A stretch of 64,000 nucleotides of DNA, from contig NZ_QMIL01000001.1 of assembly GCF_003316875.1 (NCBI RefSeq), positions 372,001 through 436,000 on the forward strand. The letters run 5' to 3'. A program made the translations under genes and the position numbers. Numbering within the stretch: position 1 is the stretch's first letter; every line of letters begins with the position of its first letter. The notes under the pieces were generated by a model, which was given only the letters and a program-made list of their open reading frames with translations, was not told where the DNA came from and ran no database searches. This document shows positions 51,569-59,976 of the stretch, piece after piece. The stretch comes from Aliidiomarina celeris. Lineage in GTDB: Bacteria > Pseudomonadota > Gammaproteobacteria > Enterobacterales > Alteromonadaceae.

Positions 51569-52660
51569 TTATGCCGGAAGGCTATTCAACAGTGCTTGCA
51601 AATGCCGCTGCCAAAACTCAACCGGCTTAGCCATAGCGTTGCGCCCTACAGGAACTTCGATAATTTGAATGTTGCCACCATTGACTTGCCGGCTGGCTCG
51701 AGGCGCTTGTAACACTTCAATATTGTGCTGTTGTTTATAAACGCTCATCGCTTGCTCTAAATCCGCTTTGTCCGCTTCAATATGAAGATGAAACATCGCT
51801 GCCTGCGGGGGTGACGGCAGCACGTCAACGCCAGGGAGCCGCGCTAAAGCTTGTCCAAGCTGTTTCGCATAATGCACCGCACTGGCTACACTTTCGAGGT
51901 TTTCTTGCATGCCCAATTGCGCAGCAAGCAGGTAAGGATACACCGAATAGAGGTTGCCACCCGCCCTGCGCGCCCACACACGAGCGCTCTCTATAAAATC
52001 TGCAGGGCCGAGTAGCATGGCACCTGCTATCCCACCCAAGTCTTTGTAAAAGCTTACGTAAATAGAGTCTGCCAAGCCTGCAATTTCATTAAGTGAGCGA
52101 TTATACGCGGCTTCACATTGCCACAACCGTGCACCGTCGAAATGGACCCAAATTCCCTGCTGGCGCGCCCATTGAGTTTGCACTACCAAGTCATGCCAGT
52201 CTGGTAACTGCCCCCCAAGCTCCCGTGCCGGCAACTCCCAAACCACCGCAGCAAGCGGTTGCTGTGCATGCGCTCGTTGCAAATCGGTTAACGTAAATGG
52301 TTTGTCTGAAGCGCCAATGAGTACCCCATGCAAACGCCACAATTCTTGATACCCATTTTGCTCATGCAATTCTAAATGCGAACTTGGGTGAACACCTACG
52401 TTCGCATTCTGCTTTTGGTCTGCACAGATTCGCAGTGCCAAGGGCTGCGCCAAGGTTCCCGACGGAAGAAAAACTGAAACGGGCTTATTGAGCAACTTCG
52501 CAACTTCAGTTTCGAATTGTTCAATCAACGCACCCTTTCCATAGGCGTCTTTTTCGACACCCTCACCCGCCTGCCGCTCTAACAGCTCCGCCATGGCTCG
52601 TAACTGCTCGGGCATAGAGCGGTTCGGCTGGCGTAACATCGACACTACAGAAGTTGTCAT
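51569..52660 (-). CDS. PLP-dependent beta-eliminating lyase / threonine aldolase-like enzyme
   Basis: Fold-type I PLP enzyme. The 363 residues resemble the threonine aldolase/tyrosine phenol-lyase group: DAYGKGALIEQFETEVAKLL near 40, HPSSHLELHE near 92, VHFDGARLWQCEAAY with the PLP-contacting Asp and Arg near 172, the PLP Lys in YVSFYKDLGGIAGAML near 206, and RAGGNLYSVYPYLLAA. The start is ATG 52660 (GAGGG upstream); a GTG is one codon earlier. It begins two bases after the flagellin stop and should be co-translated. The substrate is not clear; low-specificity L-threonine aldolase is the closest named activity. No terminator is visible between the two genes. Confidence 0.82.
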   Translation of the reverse strand: MTTSVVSMLRQPNRSMPEQLRAMAELLERQAGEGVEKDAYGKGALIEQFETEVAKLLNKPVSVFLPSGTLAQPLALRICADQKQNANVGVHPSSHLELHEQNGYQELWRLHGVLIGASDKPFTLTDLQRAHAQQPLAAVVWELPARELGGQLPDWHDLVVQTQWARQQGIWVHFDGARLWQCEAAYNRSLNEIAGLADSIYVSFYKDLGGIAGAMLLGPADFIESARVWARRAGGNLYSVYPYLLAAQLGMQENLESVASAVHYAKQLGQALARLPGVDVLPSPPQAAMFHLHIEADKADLEQAMSVYKQQHNIEVLQAPRASRQVNGGNIQIIEVPVGRNAMAKPVEFWQRHLQALLNSLPA

Positions 52661-52662
52661 CA

Positions 52663-54024
52663 CTACCCTCGATTTGTACTCGCCGACAGCAGGCTAAAAA
52701 TTTGCTCAGGAATAGCGTTCGCTTGTGACAACACTGCCAAACTGGTGTCATTTAAAATTTGGTTTTTCACCAAATTCGCCGTTTCAATTGCAAAATCGGT
52801 GTCTTGAATGCGAGACCGCGCACTAGAAGTAGACTCAACCGCCATTGTGGCAGAGCGCTGTGCCGACTGCATTTGATTCAGCTTCGCCCCATAATAGCTC
52901 TGCTTCGATGTTGCATTCGCTAAGGCCCGGTCCATTGCGCTCAATGCGGCGGCAGCAGCTTCCGGATTATCAACACTTACATCGCTTAATCCAAGCGCTT
53001 TTACCGTGGCTGGCGTATTCATAATTTCGTTATAATCGCTCTCGTTTTCTAGGCGTAAACTCGAAGTTATCCGCACACTGCCCGTATCAAGTCCACCGAG
53101 GCCTTGCGCGGTCTGCTCGCCAATAGTTGTCCAGTCACCGGTAATATTAAAAAAACCGGAACCAATCACCGAAACAATCAGCGGCTCTGTGGTACGGTCG
53201 ATCGTTAACGTCTCCACTAAAGAAGTCGGGTTCGAATCGCCGCTAAAAACAAACTCCATGCCGTTGTAATTCGACGTACCCGCTTGATTAAGGTTGCTAT
53301 CATCGTAAGTTGGGTTGGCTAAATAACCGTTCTCTACAAAAAAGAAATTATCTTGTAAGTCGGCCGGCACACTGATGCCATTCGCCGACCACGTTTGTGC
53401 CGAGAGTGGCGAGCCCACCAAGTGTTTACCGTCGCGCGAGAAAACCTGAATATCGTCATTCGCGCCGTTGTCGTTCAACAAAAAACTGAGCCCTTCAGAG
53501 CCAGCGGGAATATAAGCGATAGAACGAAGCCCCGACGGCAGGCCAATAGTAACCCCTTGCTGTAAGAGTTCATCGATACGTGGAACGTCGGAGGAAATAT
53601 CGTCATTACCTACCAAGGGGAGCTTTTGAAAAGCCACAGTTCCGAACGCCACAGAGTCGATATGTGCTTTCAACTGCTGGAACTCTTTGTCTAAAGCAGC
53701 TCTATCTTCTGCGCTATTCACGCCATTTTGCGCTTGCACGCTGAGCTGCCGCATTCGTTGCAGCGTGTCGGTAATTTGACTCAGCCCCGCTTCTGCAATT
53801 TGTGCATAACTAACACCGTCTGCGAGGTTGCGGTTCACTTGCCGTCCGGCTGTTATAGCTTTCGACAAACGGTCAGTAATTTGTAAGCCGGCAGCATCAT
53901 CTGCAGCGCTGTTAATGCGGCTTCCAGAGCTTAAACGTTTAAAACTGGTGTCGAGTTCATGTTGTGCTTGGTTTTGTGCGCGCTGCACCATTAAATGATA
54001 CTTATTGGTTTGAACCGATAGCAT
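52663..54024 (-). CDS. Lone flagellin with divergent termini
   Basis: Subunit of the flagellar filament, exported by the flagellar type III apparatus. The 453 residues keep the N-terminal D0/D1 pattern (FKRLSSGSRINSAADDAAGLQI near 27-49, MRQLSVQAQNGVNSAEDR near 90) and the C-terminal part (SRIQDTDFAIETANLVKNQIL near 405). The start MLSVQTNKYHLM and the end IFSLLSASTNRG are unusual, as most flagellins end in a short Leu-Leu-Arg-type tail. The variable middle (about 130-325) has no protease HExxH motif. AAGGAG precedes ATG 54024 and a sigma-54 promoter lies upstream. No other flagellar gene is in this window. Confidence 0.9.
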   Translation of the reverse strand: MLSVQTNKYHLMVQRAQNQAQHELDTSFKRLSSGSRINSAADDAAGLQITDRLSKAITAGRQVNRNLADGVSYAQIAEAGLSQITDTLQRMRQLSVQAQNGVNSAEDRAALDKEFQQLKAHIDSVAFGTVAFQKLPLVGNDDISSDVPRIDELLQQGVTIGLPSGLRSIAYIPAGSEGLSFLLNDNGANDDIQVFSRDGKHLVGSPLSAQTWSANGISVPADLQDNFFFVENGYLANPTYDDSNLNQAGTSNYNGMEFVFSGDSNPTSLVETLTIDRTTEPLIVSVIGSGFFNITGDWTTIGEQTAQGLGGLDTGSVRITSSLRLENESDYNEIMNTPATVKALGLSDVSVDNPEAAAAALSAMDRALANATSKQSYYGAKLNQMQSAQRSATMAVESTSSARSRIQDTDFAIETANLVKNQILNDTSLAVLSQANAIPEQIFSLLSASTNRG

Positions 54025-54070
54025 GGCTACTCCTTAGCGTTCCCTTTGCTGATTTTGCTTCGAAATTAAG

Positions 54071-54088
54071 AAGCAAAAAACAAGCCAA
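54071..54088 (-). promoter_or_regulatory. Sigma-54 promoter of the flagellin gene
   Basis: On the minus strand TTGGCTTGTTTTTTGCTT (54088-54071). The -24 GG and -12 GC are separated by exactly 10 bases and flanked as in the consensus TTGGCACG-N4-TTGCT (two mismatches). A start near 54061 gives a 37-base leader. A FlrA/FlrC-type activator would be needed. RpoN-driven flagellins are typical of polar-flagellate Alteromonadales and Vibrionaceae. Confidence 0.78.
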
Positions 54089-54124
54089 GTTTTTCGGCTC
54101 TGCACTGGTAGAAAATATGCGCGT

Positions 54125-54157
54125 AAAAAAAAGAGCAACGCATAAGCGCTGCTCTTT
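54125..54157 (-). terminator. Intrinsic terminator after the NSS transporter gene
   Basis: On the minus strand AAAGAGCAGCGC, a TTAT loop, GCGTTGCTCTTT with one G-U pair, then a long T-run. It lies 20 bases past the transporter stop. Confidence 0.85.
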
Positions 54158-54176
54158 CACTCTCGGTTTCTTTACG

Positions 54177-55523
54177 TTATTGAGTAACTAACATAATACC
54201 AACCGCTAAAATGAGCACTGGGGCAACTATGCCGGCCACAAAGCGAAATACCATAACGCTCCATGCTGGAACTTCTTTTTCAAGAATCGCTTTAATTTCC
54301 GGCCAAATTCTCCAACCAACAAATATTGCCGCCAACATACCGCCTATGGGCATGAGAATATTCGAGGCTAAGAAGTCCATAAAGTCGAACGGGTTCTTGC
54401 CAACCAAGGGTAAAGCCCCAGAAAATACGCCAAACGACAACGCAGCTGGCACGCCAAGAATGATGTAGTTCGTTATTGCCACCATAAGCGTCGCTTTTTT
54501 ACGCGGAATATTGTACTCGTCGATGAGGAAGGCCACCGAAGGCTCAAGGATAGAAATAGACGAGGTAATAGCCGCAAAGAGCAACAGCAAGAAGAACACA
54601 ATTGCGAAGAACTGACCGCCTGCCATTTGTGCGAATAAAGCAGGCATAGTAATGAAGGTTAATCCTGGACCCGCCGAAGGGTCTACACCAAACGCAAATA
54701 CCGCCGGCAGAATCATAAGCCCAGCCAGCATTGCGGCTAAAATGGCGAGCGACACAATCCAAAGGCCTGAGTTTACTACCCTTGTTTCCGGGCCAAGATA
54801 AGAGCCATAAGCAATCATTAGGCCGCCACCAACCGACAGTGAAAATACGGCAAGCCCTAGCGCGTCGAGTACCATACGCACACTAAATTGCGACCAGTCA
54901 GGCGTAAGAAGATACGACAAGCCTTCCATTGCGCCCGGCAAGGTTAAACTGCGCACCACCAAGAACAGCATCATAATGAACAGTGCAGGCATTAGAATTT
55001 TACAAATGCGCTCAATCCCAGACTGAACACCGGCAATAACCACGCTTACCGTAATACCCAAGAACACCAGCGTGTACGAAAGCGATGCCACCGGATTGCC
55101 AATAAAACGGTTAAACTTCTGCTCGAGTAGCGCGCCGTCTGTTACCAAGATATCGCCGCGAATCGACTCAAAAAGGTAGGCAATAGACCAGCCTCCAACA
55201 ACGGAATAAAACCCGAGAATAAGGAACACACAGAGGACTGAAATCCAACCGGCGTAATGCCATTTTCCTCCACCCAAAGCCCGATACGCTGAGGTTGCCG
55301 ACTTATTCGCGCGCCGCCCGATCATCATTTCCGACACAAGCATAATAGCGCCTACAGTGAACACACAGGCAAGGTACACCAGCAGAAACACCCCGCCTCC
55401 ATTCGCGCCTGCAATGTAAGGAAATTTCCAAATTGCGCCTAAGCCAACCGCTGAACCCGCAGCTGCAAAAATAAAGCCGATTTTTGAACCCCAAGAACCG
55501 CGGCTCACTGTGTTAGTCGTCAT
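54177..55523 (-). CDS. NSS (SNF)-family sodium-dependent transporter
   Basis: Sodium-coupled importer for amino acids or related amines. The 448 residues form about 11 membrane helices. TM1 has the unwound sodium/substrate site AAGSAVGLGAIWKFPYIAGANGGG (near 15-38), the family hallmark. TM6 shows SLSVGGGLMIAYGSY near 225. Length and one missing C-terminal helix fit the bacterial 11-TM subgroup (MhsT/Tyt1-like). Substrate unknown. It is a single gene with a terminator; the 204-base region upstream shows no clear regulator site. Confidence 0.92.
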   Translation of the reverse strand: MTTNTVSRGSWGSKIGFIFAAAGSAVGLGAIWKFPYIAGANGGGVFLLVYLACVFTVGAIMLVSEMMIGRRANKSATSAYRALGGGKWHYAGWISVLCVFLILGFYSVVGGWSIAYLFESIRGDILVTDGALLEQKFNRFIGNPVASLSYTLVFLGITVSVVIAGVQSGIERICKILMPALFIMMLFLVVRSLTLPGAMEGLSYLLTPDWSQFSVRMVLDALGLAVFSLSVGGGLMIAYGSYLGPETRVVNSGLWIVSLAILAAMLAGLMILPAVFAFGVDPSAGPGLTFITMPALFAQMAGGQFFAIVFFLLLLFAAITSSISILEPSVAFLIDEYNIPRKKATLMVAITNYIILGVPAALSFGVFSGALPLVGKNPFDFMDFLASNILMPIGGMLAAIFVGWRIWPEIKAILEKEVPAWSVMVFRFVAGIVAPVLILAVGIMLVTQ

Positions 55524-55727
55524 TTACTTTACCGTCCCGTCATTATTCATTTTATTATTCTGATTCAGGGTGTCTTTCATTAAGTCGCGCTGTTGAATTC
55601 ACGCTCGTTCTACCCCAAAAAGGTAAGCCCACAACAATAGATACTTTTTTTGCTTTTTTATAGACCTTTTTAGTATTTCATCGCGTGTAGCTTACCCTTA
55701 GTCTCGCTTTTTAATAAAAAAGCTAAA

Positions 55728-56606
55728 CTACACAGCGGAAATCTCTGGAAACACGCGCTTTTGCACGTCAGTACCAACCTGATGATAGTCGAGCGACACA
55801 CCGTAGGGTGTGCGCACGGCGATTACTTTCACTTCTAAAGCTAAAGCAGACGCACTGGCCTGTTCTGTGAGCTGCGCGACCTGCACCCCCACCAGCTTCA
55901 GTGGCCCCCGTCGCCCTTTCGGAAAACACACATTAAAAGAGCCCGCTTGGGTTGCAGACGGATAACACCAACCATTTTGCACCGAACCCGGTACATTGAA
56001 ATAATCGTTGCTTAAACACTGGCTCACACGGAATAAATGAGTTTCGTCACTACCCACAGGGCGGGTAAAGGCATGCATAACGAATTTTTCAAGGCAGTCG
56101 AGTTTCTCCGCATTTGCTGGAGTAAGATTTGCGGTATCCGCACCCGCGCCAATCATTGACACATTCACCGGCGCTAGCGCTTCATAAACCACTAATCCAA
56201 ACAGCTCGCCGGACTGAATATTCAGTTCGGTAATGGCCACGAGCGGCGATTGAGGTGCGGTATAGAGCACCGATTCATGCTCCGCATTTAAGCGGTTTGG
56301 CTGCGCTATCGCTTCTGTCGGTTCCCAGCAGTCGTGAATAGTCGCTAAAGTGCGCAAAGGCGCGTCGCGGTCGTCTGCGGGTAATGTGCGCACGCGATAA
56401 AACCGCGTCCCTTTCGGATAATGAGCATAACGAGGCTGCAGCAAAGACGCCTTGCCTTCCGGCGTTTCAACAGTCACAACTTTTGCGACTTCGGCTTGAA
56501 TTTGTTCGTACGACAAAGTGTTCAAGCTCAGTTGTTCGAACACGTCAATCCTTATTTTTAGTTCCGCTAAATCAATATGTTCTAATAATTCATTGAGGTT
56601 TTTCAC
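55728..56606 (-). CDS. Orphan RES-domain protein (predicted NAD-consuming enzyme)
   Basis: RES-domain proteins are usually toxins that degrade NAD+ in Xre/RES toxin-antitoxin pairs. The 292 residues, from GTG 56606 with GGGGAG upstream, hold an N-terminal extension of about 70 residues. The RES order follows: Arg in RFYRVRTL near 74, Glu in VAITELNI near 128 within an RLNAEHESVLYTA context, and Ser in GWCYPSATQAGSFNVCFP near 225. An in-frame ATG at 56684 would add 26 residues with no site. There is no partner antitoxin gene on either side. Assignment rests on motif order, and the domain is longer than typical RES toxins, so an alternative role is possible. Confidence 0.68.
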   Translation of the reverse strand: MKNLNELLEHIDLAELKIRIDVFEQLSLNTLSYEQIQAEVAKVVTVETPEGKASLLQPRYAHYPKGTRFYRVRTLPADDRDAPLRTLATIHDCWEPTEAIAQPNRLNAEHESVLYTAPQSPLVAITELNIQSGELFGLVVYEALAPVNVSMIGAGADTANLTPANAEKLDCLEKFVMHAFTRPVGSDETHLFRVSQCLSNDYFNVPGSVQNGWCYPSATQAGSFNVCFPKGRRGPLKLVGVQVAQLTEQASASALALEVKVIAVRTPYGVSLDYHQVGTDVQKRVFPEISAV

Positions 56607-56872
56607 TGCGCTCCCCTTGCACCACAACAGTTTCTTATCATTTTTAGTGCAAGGGAAGTTACTAGATAAACCCGCTTGTCGCAAGCGCTCAAGCGCTCTT
56701 GTGCTGTAGCTGTTCTCGCTTCCTTGTCGGAAAACAGAAGCGATAACACTTCTCCGCAGGCGTTCATCGGTCGCACAAAGTTGGCTCTTTATGGCGTTAC
56801 ATGAGTCGTAGTAATGCCAAGTTCATAATCATTTGCTACATTGCCCTACTTTCTTTCTTTGGTGCCGTTCTT

Positions 56873-58888
56873 ATGTTGTTATCAAGTCTAAATTTTAAGC
56901 GTTGCGCGCTGGCAAGCTGTGTCACCCTGCTGGCAGGGTGCAATGGAGAGCCAACACACAGTCAAAACCAAATAGCAGAAGTAGCTCCCGAGCAACGGAG
57001 GGCGTTAATTGTCAGTATCGACTCCTTAAATGAACGCAACTTACTTAGTTCTGTGCCGCGAAATAAAATACCCAGCTTTCACCAACTTTTTGAACAAGGC
57101 GCGTGCACCGAGTTTGCCCAGCCTGCCTTTCCTTCAGTTACCGCCGCCGGTCACTCGGCAATTTGGACAGGGGCCTACGGCAACGTAAGTAATATTAGTG
57201 GCAACAGTGCTCATCGCTTACCGCGCAATGAAAACACTGTTATGTCGCTCGTTTCTGGCTACGACGCAGACAACGCGTCGGCAGAACAAATATGGATTTC
57301 CGCTGCGCTGAACGGTCGTTCAGCTGGCGGCCATCATGCTACGCAGGCACCGCGCATTCCGGGCTTCCCTTCACGCGTCGGAACACCAACAGACTCAGCG
57401 TTAGCAGACCAAGCCCGCATAGCGAACGCCTATGAACAACCGCAATTGAACGTAATGAACGGTTATAATATTCAAGTCAATTACGACGCCGTAGTAACCC
57501 AAGAAACAGTAACCTGGCTGCCTGACGGTGAATGGCAGAAGAGTGAACAGCTGAACTTTACAGATGCCGTCACGCCTCGTTATTTTCAATGGCAAACCCG
57601 CGTAGGCACCTTTTATGGCGTATTTTACGGCGAACAACACTACGATCGCATTGCTGTAAATACCGAGCCAAATGCAGAGGGCGCAATCGTTGCAGTTGCT
57701 CACCCTACAGAAACCACCGAACCGCAAGGAAGAGCCCTTGCTCGTTATTTCTCTGAACCATTGCGCGTTACCACTGAGCGTGGCGAAACCTTTTTACGCC
57801 TACGCCTGTTCGAAGCAAGCCCGAACGGCGAATCTTTCCTCTTTTACCACCCTGCCATGCATGTAATGGACGTAAACCACGCCGAACTCGCGGAAAAATA
57901 CAACGCTAAAGTACAAGGTTGGTTTGGTAATTCGGCTACCCGCACCTATAGCCGTGGTGGCTTCGGGGCTCCGTTCTTTAGAGGCGGCAACGGCGAAGCT
58001 GAAGCACGCTATTTGGAAACAGCAGAGCTAGCAACCGAACTTTTTAACCGAGGCTCTACGTTTTTTTGGCAAGAGCTAGGCGTTGACTTACTCGTTGACT
58101 ACTTCCCGATGGGCGACTCTATTGACCATACCATTGCAGGTTACCTTGCCACGGACTGGCCAGGTTACACACAACTCGCCGCAGAAAAAGCAGCGGATTT
58201 ACGCAATCGAACTTGGCAATTAGTTGACTTACGCTTAGCCCACCTCATGCAGCTTACTCAGGCGGCCGATAGTACCTTGTTTGTTGCCGGCGACCACGGT
58301 ATGCGAGCAAGCTGGAAAGAGTTTTTACCCAATGTGCTGTTGCAGCAGGCGGGGTTACAAACGCTGGACAATAACGGCATGGTCGATTTAAGCCGCAGCC
58401 AAGCGGTCTCGCCAAATGCCTATTGGATTACCGTTAATACCACCGAATGGCGGGGCGGCATTGTCGATGAAGCCGAAAAAGCCCTGGTTATTGAACGAAT
58501 TGTCAGCGCGCTGAACGCGTTAACAGATAGCCAAGGTAAAAAAGTTATTGAGCGTGTGTATGTGGCCAGCGAACACCCCGAGCTCGGTATGGGTGGTGCT
58601 GCCGGCGGCGACGTGTATTGGATACCTGCAACAGGCTATCGCAGCAGTAGAAATGTAAACGGTACCGTGCTCAATGAGCAAGCAAGTATCGGTGCTGGCC
58701 ACTCGTATGGATCAACTAGCCCCGACATGTATACCGTAACCTGTGCGTATGGCGAACAATTCCCAAGCCATCGTATACCCGGCTCGCGGCTGATTGACAT
58801 TGCGCCAACGGTAGCCGAGTACCTTGGCATTCCAGCGCCCAAACATGCGGTTGGTAAATCGCTCTATCAACAATTACGCGCGCAGTAA
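56873..58888 (+). CDS. Lipoprotein of the alkaline-phosphatase superfamily (nucleotide pyrophosphatase-like)
   Basis: Envelope-anchored metal-dependent phosphoesterase. The start ATG 56873 gives a clean lipobox (TLLAGCNG, Cys at about 23) after a short signal; an upstream ATG at 56801 would add a second hydrophobic stretch. The 671 residues show the zinc/active-site order: SIDSL Asp, FPSVTAAGHSAIWTG with the Thr nucleophile, FPMGDSIDHT Asp and His, VAGDHGM Asp and His, and GAGHSYGS His. This is the type I phosphodiesterase/nucleotide pyrophosphatase plan. It converges, stop against stop, with the di-heme peroxidase gene. Substrate unknown; nucleotides or lipids are possible. Confidence 0.88.
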   Translation: MLLSSLNFKRCALASCVTLLAGCNGEPTHSQNQIAEVAPEQRRALIVSIDSLNERNLLSSVPRNKIPSFHQLFEQGACTEFAQPAFPSVTAAGHSAIWTGAYGNVSNISGNSAHRLPRNENTVMSLVSGYDADNASAEQIWISAALNGRSAGGHHATQAPRIPGFPSRVGTPTDSALADQARIANAYEQPQLNVMNGYNIQVNYDAVVTQETVTWLPDGEWQKSEQLNFTDAVTPRYFQWQTRVGTFYGVFYGEQHYDRIAVNTEPNAEGAIVAVAHPTETTEPQGRALARYFSEPLRVTTERGETFLRLRLFEASPNGESFLFYHPAMHVMDVNHAELAEKYNAKVQGWFGNSATRTYSRGGFGAPFFRGGNGEAEARYLETAELATELFNRGSTFFWQELGVDLLVDYFPMGDSIDHTIAGYLATDWPGYTQLAAEKAADLRNRTWQLVDLRLAHLMQLTQAADSTLFVAGDHGMRASWKEFLPNVLLQQAGLQTLDNNGMVDLSRSQAVSPNAYWITVNTTEWRGGIVDEAEKALVIERIVSALNALTDSQGKKVIERVYVASEHPELGMGGAAGGDVYWIPATGYRSSRNVNGTVLNEQASIGAGHSYGSTSPDMYTVTCAYGEQFPSHRIPGSRLIDIAPTVAEYLGIPAPKHAVGKSLYQQLRAQ

Positions 58889-59971
58889 TTAGAGCGTTTT
58901 TAAGAACGCCAACAAGGCTTGCTCCTCTTCTGCCGTTAATGCAAAGGGCTGCAATAACGGTGAAGTGGTCGGAAAAAGCGGATCATCTATCTGCGCGGGG
59001 CGCGGCTTTGGTCGCGCGCCACCATGGCGGTACATGCGTATAATGCCGAGCAAGTCGGTGAATAGCCCATTGTGCATAAGATGCTCTCGTTCACTTACGT
59101 AGCGCAGCGTGGGTGTGCGAAATGCGCCAACATGCTGAGGATCGCCGCTCACCTGAAAGTGCCCAAGATCTTCAAACTTGCGGCCATAGTAAGCAAGACC
59201 AATATTGTGCATTTTTTGGTCAGAAAACAACGCGCCCGCGTGGCATTGTACACATCCCGCGCGGGTTCGAAACAAGTGCAAACCTTCACGTTGCTGAGCA
59301 TTTAAGTGGGTTTCGGCCTCATTAAAGTCGCCTGCTGCAATGGCTTCCATAAAGTAGTCAAACTGGCGCTTCGGACTCTCGATGGAACGCATAAACTCGG
59401 CAATTGCTGAAGCCACGTGCTGCCACACTAAAGGTGAATCAAAATAGGCCTCGAGTTGCGCCTTGTATGCGGTGCTGCCGACATAACTCATAACATGCTC
59501 TATCGAACTGTCCATTTCGTTTGGGTCGGTGAGCGGCACTCCAACTAATTGCTCAAGGTTTGTCACTCGCCCGTCCCAAAACAGGCTTTGCCAATGCCCA
59601 GCGAAACGCAGAATTTGCGCTGTTCTGTGCCCTTCTCTGCCCTCGACACCGCGCGACACGCGAACCGAGTCAGCAAAATGAAGTGACGCGTTATGACAAC
59701 TCGCGCAGCTCACTGAGTTGTCTATAGACAACTGCGTGTCATGGAAAAGTTGTGCACCTATTTCCGCTAACAGCGCATTATAGTCGAGCGCTTCGGGTAA
59801 CGGCGCCACGTCTGCATGCGCGTTAATATGCAGTGCAGGCCACTCGCTCTGCGGCCGCAAATAATCGCTCGCATGTTCTGTTGCTCCCAGTGGAGCCAGA
59901 CCTACTGTATTTGCCAGCAGGAGCAATGCAACACCAACTAAGGTTCTAAAATCTACGCTCGATAACTTCAT
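58889..59971 (-). CDS. Periplasmic di-heme cytochrome c peroxidase (CCP/MauG family)
   Basis: Exported two-heme enzyme that reduces hydrogen peroxide or, in MauG-like members, oxidises partner side chains. The 360 residues have a signal peptide (LVGVALLLLANTVGL), the first heme site CASCH near 89 and the second CVQCH near 240. Family segments are LFWDGRVTNLEQL, DPNEM, and FRTPTLRYV before MHNGLFTDL. ATG 59971 is six bases after the TonB receptor stop, so they are one transcription unit. Whether it acts on peroxide or modifies a partner protein cannot be decided from these motifs. Confidence 0.9.
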   Translation of the reverse strand: MKLSSVDFRTLVGVALLLLANTVGLAPLGATEHASDYLRPQSEWPALHINAHADVAPLPEALDYNALLAEIGAQLFHDTQLSIDNSVSCASCHNASLHFADSVRVSRGVEGREGHRTAQILRFAGHWQSLFWDGRVTNLEQLVGVPLTDPNEMDSSIEHVMSYVGSTAYKAQLEAYFDSPLVWQHVASAIAEFMRSIESPKRQFDYFMEAIAAGDFNEAETHLNAQQREGLHLFRTRAGCVQCHAGALFSDQKMHNIGLAYYGRKFEDLGHFQVSGDPQHVGAFRTPTLRYVSEREHLMHNGLFTDLLGIIRMYRHGGARPKPRPAQIDDPLFPTTSPLLQPFALTAEEEQALLAFLKTL

Positions 59972-59976
59972 TTTAA

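Noticed and set aside
55690-55725. Hairpin AGCTTTTTT-ATT-AAAAAGC after the RES-domain gene
   Set aside because: Stem is only A/T pairs and no T-tail follows on the coding strand, so not a convincing terminator.
56668-56700. Repeated AAGCGCT motifs between the RES gene and the lipoprotein gene
   Set aside because: Two close copies, possibly part of an operator, but too short to support a feature.
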